Assembly: GCA_031413415.1 (NCBI GenBank)
Contig: JANOET010000131.1
Location: 1-5,550 of the forward strand
Direction of reading: 5' to 3'
DNA: 5,550 nucleotides
Origin: UBA668 sp031413415
Lineage (GTDB): Bacteria; Actinomycetota; Acidimicrobiia; Acidimicrobiales; Ilumatobacteraceae
The notes under the pieces were generated by a model, which saw nothing but the letters and a program-made list of their open reading frames with translations, was not told where the DNA came from and made no database searches. Below, one piece after another: positions 4,937-5,550 of the stretch. The position numbers and the translations under genes were made by a program. Numbering within the stretch: position 1 is the stretch's first letter; every line of letters starts with the position of its first letter.

Positions 4937-5550
4937 TCAGACCGACACGCTGGGGGTCAGGTTCACAGCCACCGATTCAGCCGCGAAGTGACAGGCCACG
5001 GGGTGACCCTGGCCGCGATCGACGAGTGCGGGCTCTTCGACGGCACACACCTCCTGCGCGATCGGGCAGCGGGTGCGGAACCGGCAACCCGAGGGCGGGT
5101 TGATCGGGCTGGGGACGTCGCCCTGCAGCACGACACGACGCCGCTCGCGCTCCTTGTCGGGGTCGGCCACGGGCACCGACGACATCAGCGCCTTCGTGTA
5201 CGGATGGGCGGCGTGGTGGTAGACGTCGTCGCGGCTGCCGATCTCGACGATCTTGCCCAGATACATCACGGCCACGCGGTCGCTGATGTGCCGTACCACC
5301 GACAGGTCGTGGGCGACGAACAGGTACGACAGCCCCAGTCGGTCCTGCAGGTCCTCGAGCAGGTTGATGACGCCCGCCTGCACGCTGACGTCGAGCGCCG
5401 AGACGGGCTCGTCGAGCACGATCAGCTGCGGGTTCAGGGCCAAGGCGCGGGCCCAGTTGAACGTCTCGCCGATCGGAAGATTGTCGAGAATGTCGATGAC
5501 GCGCTCGCGGATCTGCGGCTCGAGTTTCAGCAGATTGGTCGGCGCCACCG
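4937..5550 (-). CDS. Oligopeptide/dipeptide ABC transporter ATPase, C-terminal half, chimeric at its visible N-terminal end; cut by window edge
   Basis: The frame is open from the window edge to TGA at 4937 (203 full codons; residue 1 at 5548). From residue 33 it is a DppF/OppF-type ATPase, which drives peptide uptake from the inner membrane face. ARALALNPQLIVLDEP (33-48) holds the Walker B Asp and catalytic Glu (D46, E47), followed by D-loop SALD (50-53) and H-loop H80 in VAHD. The C-terminal oligopeptide-type extension follows: HPYTKALMSSVP (115-126), GDVPSPINPPSGC, and cysteines C155, C161, C168 and C186. Q is G in VQAGV (56-60). The LSGGQRQR signature expected just before ARALAL is missing; residues 1-32 resemble a cytochrome P450 instead. 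The visible product therefore lacks the signature and cannot be judged for Walker A. If the join is real the gene is probably broken; if an assembly join, the true 5' part lies elsewhere. Confidence 0.85.
   Translation of the reverse strand, partial: VAPTNLLKLEPQIRERVIDILDNLPIGETFNWARALALNPQLIVLDEPVSALDVSVQAGVINLLEDLQDRLGLSYLFVAHDLSVVRHISDRVAVMYLGKIVEIGSRDDVYHHAAHPYTKALMSSVPVADPDKERERRRVVLQGDVPSPINPPSGCRFRTRCPIAQEVCAVEEPALVDRGQGHPVACHFAAESVAVNLTPSVSV
5453..5550 (-). pseudogene. Cytochrome P450-like fragment fused in frame to the ABC ATPase
   Basis: The first 32 visible codons (5548-5453) read VAPTNLLKLEP, then QIRERVIDILDNLPIGETFNW. This matches my memory of an internal region of bacterial class I P450s (xxPTNLxKLEPxIRxRV, then GETFxWVDxVSIELTT), before the oxygen-binding I helix. 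The P450 match ends at W32 and ABC sequence begins with the next codon. No haem-binding Cys motif or other P450 part is in the window. Recognition is from pattern memory, not a search. Confidence 0.55.

Noticed and set aside
4642..5103. Plus-strand 153-codon frame over secG and the ABC ATPase end
   Set aside because: Antisense to secG with its two transmembrane segments and conserved loop; no motifs of its own.
1..5550. CRISPR array, insertion sequence or prophage attachment site
   Set aside because: No regularly spaced repeats, transposase or integrase frames, or terminal inverted repeats were seen. The intact tRNA has no partial 3'-end duplicate that I could find in the window.

Overview
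High-GC DNA from a bacterial chromosome, most likely an actinomycetote. An Acidimicrobiia-like (Ilumatobacter-type) origin is my best guess, from the style of the CapA and SecG proteins, the GTG/TTG starts and the apparently leaderless promoters; no marker gene settles it. The window holds five protein genes and one tRNA, and it cuts a gene at each end.

Layout. (1) Positions 1-1960, minus: a Tat-exported multicopper oxidase of the CotA/bilirubin oxidase/phenoxazinone synthase type. The window edge falls on the first residue of its third copper motif. (2) 1961-2160: a 200-bp gap packed with symmetric DNA (a 10-bp direct repeat at 11-bp spacing, two abutting perfect 10-bp palindromes, and a 20-bp near-palindrome). 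(3) 2161-3312, minus: a membrane-anchored CapA/PgsA-type metallophosphoesterase-fold protein with a GTG start. (4) 3313-3483: a divergent promoter region with inverted repeats. (5) 3484-4434, plus: an exported SGNH-hydrolase-like protein whose best ribosome-binding site and ATG lie in a different frame from the protein. (6) 4435-4554: two hairpins, probable terminators for the converging units. (7) 4555-4641, minus: tRNA-Leu(GAG) with encoded CCA. (8) 4672-4911, minus: secG. (9) 4937-5550, minus: the C-terminal half of an oligopeptide/dipeptide ABC transporter ATPase. Its frame stays open to the window edge, but the last ~98 bp read as a piece of a cytochrome P450 instead of the expected ABC signature region.

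How the parts relate. secG and tRNA-Leu form a housekeeping pair in protein export and translation. The oxidase, the CapA-like protein and the SGNH-like protein all act outside the cytoplasm, but nothing shows they share a pathway. The most unusual points are the in-frame P450/ABC chimera at the right edge (natural fusion or assembly join), the structured DNA before the oxidase gene, and the start/frame conflict of the SGNH-like gene. I see no convincing new multi-gene system.
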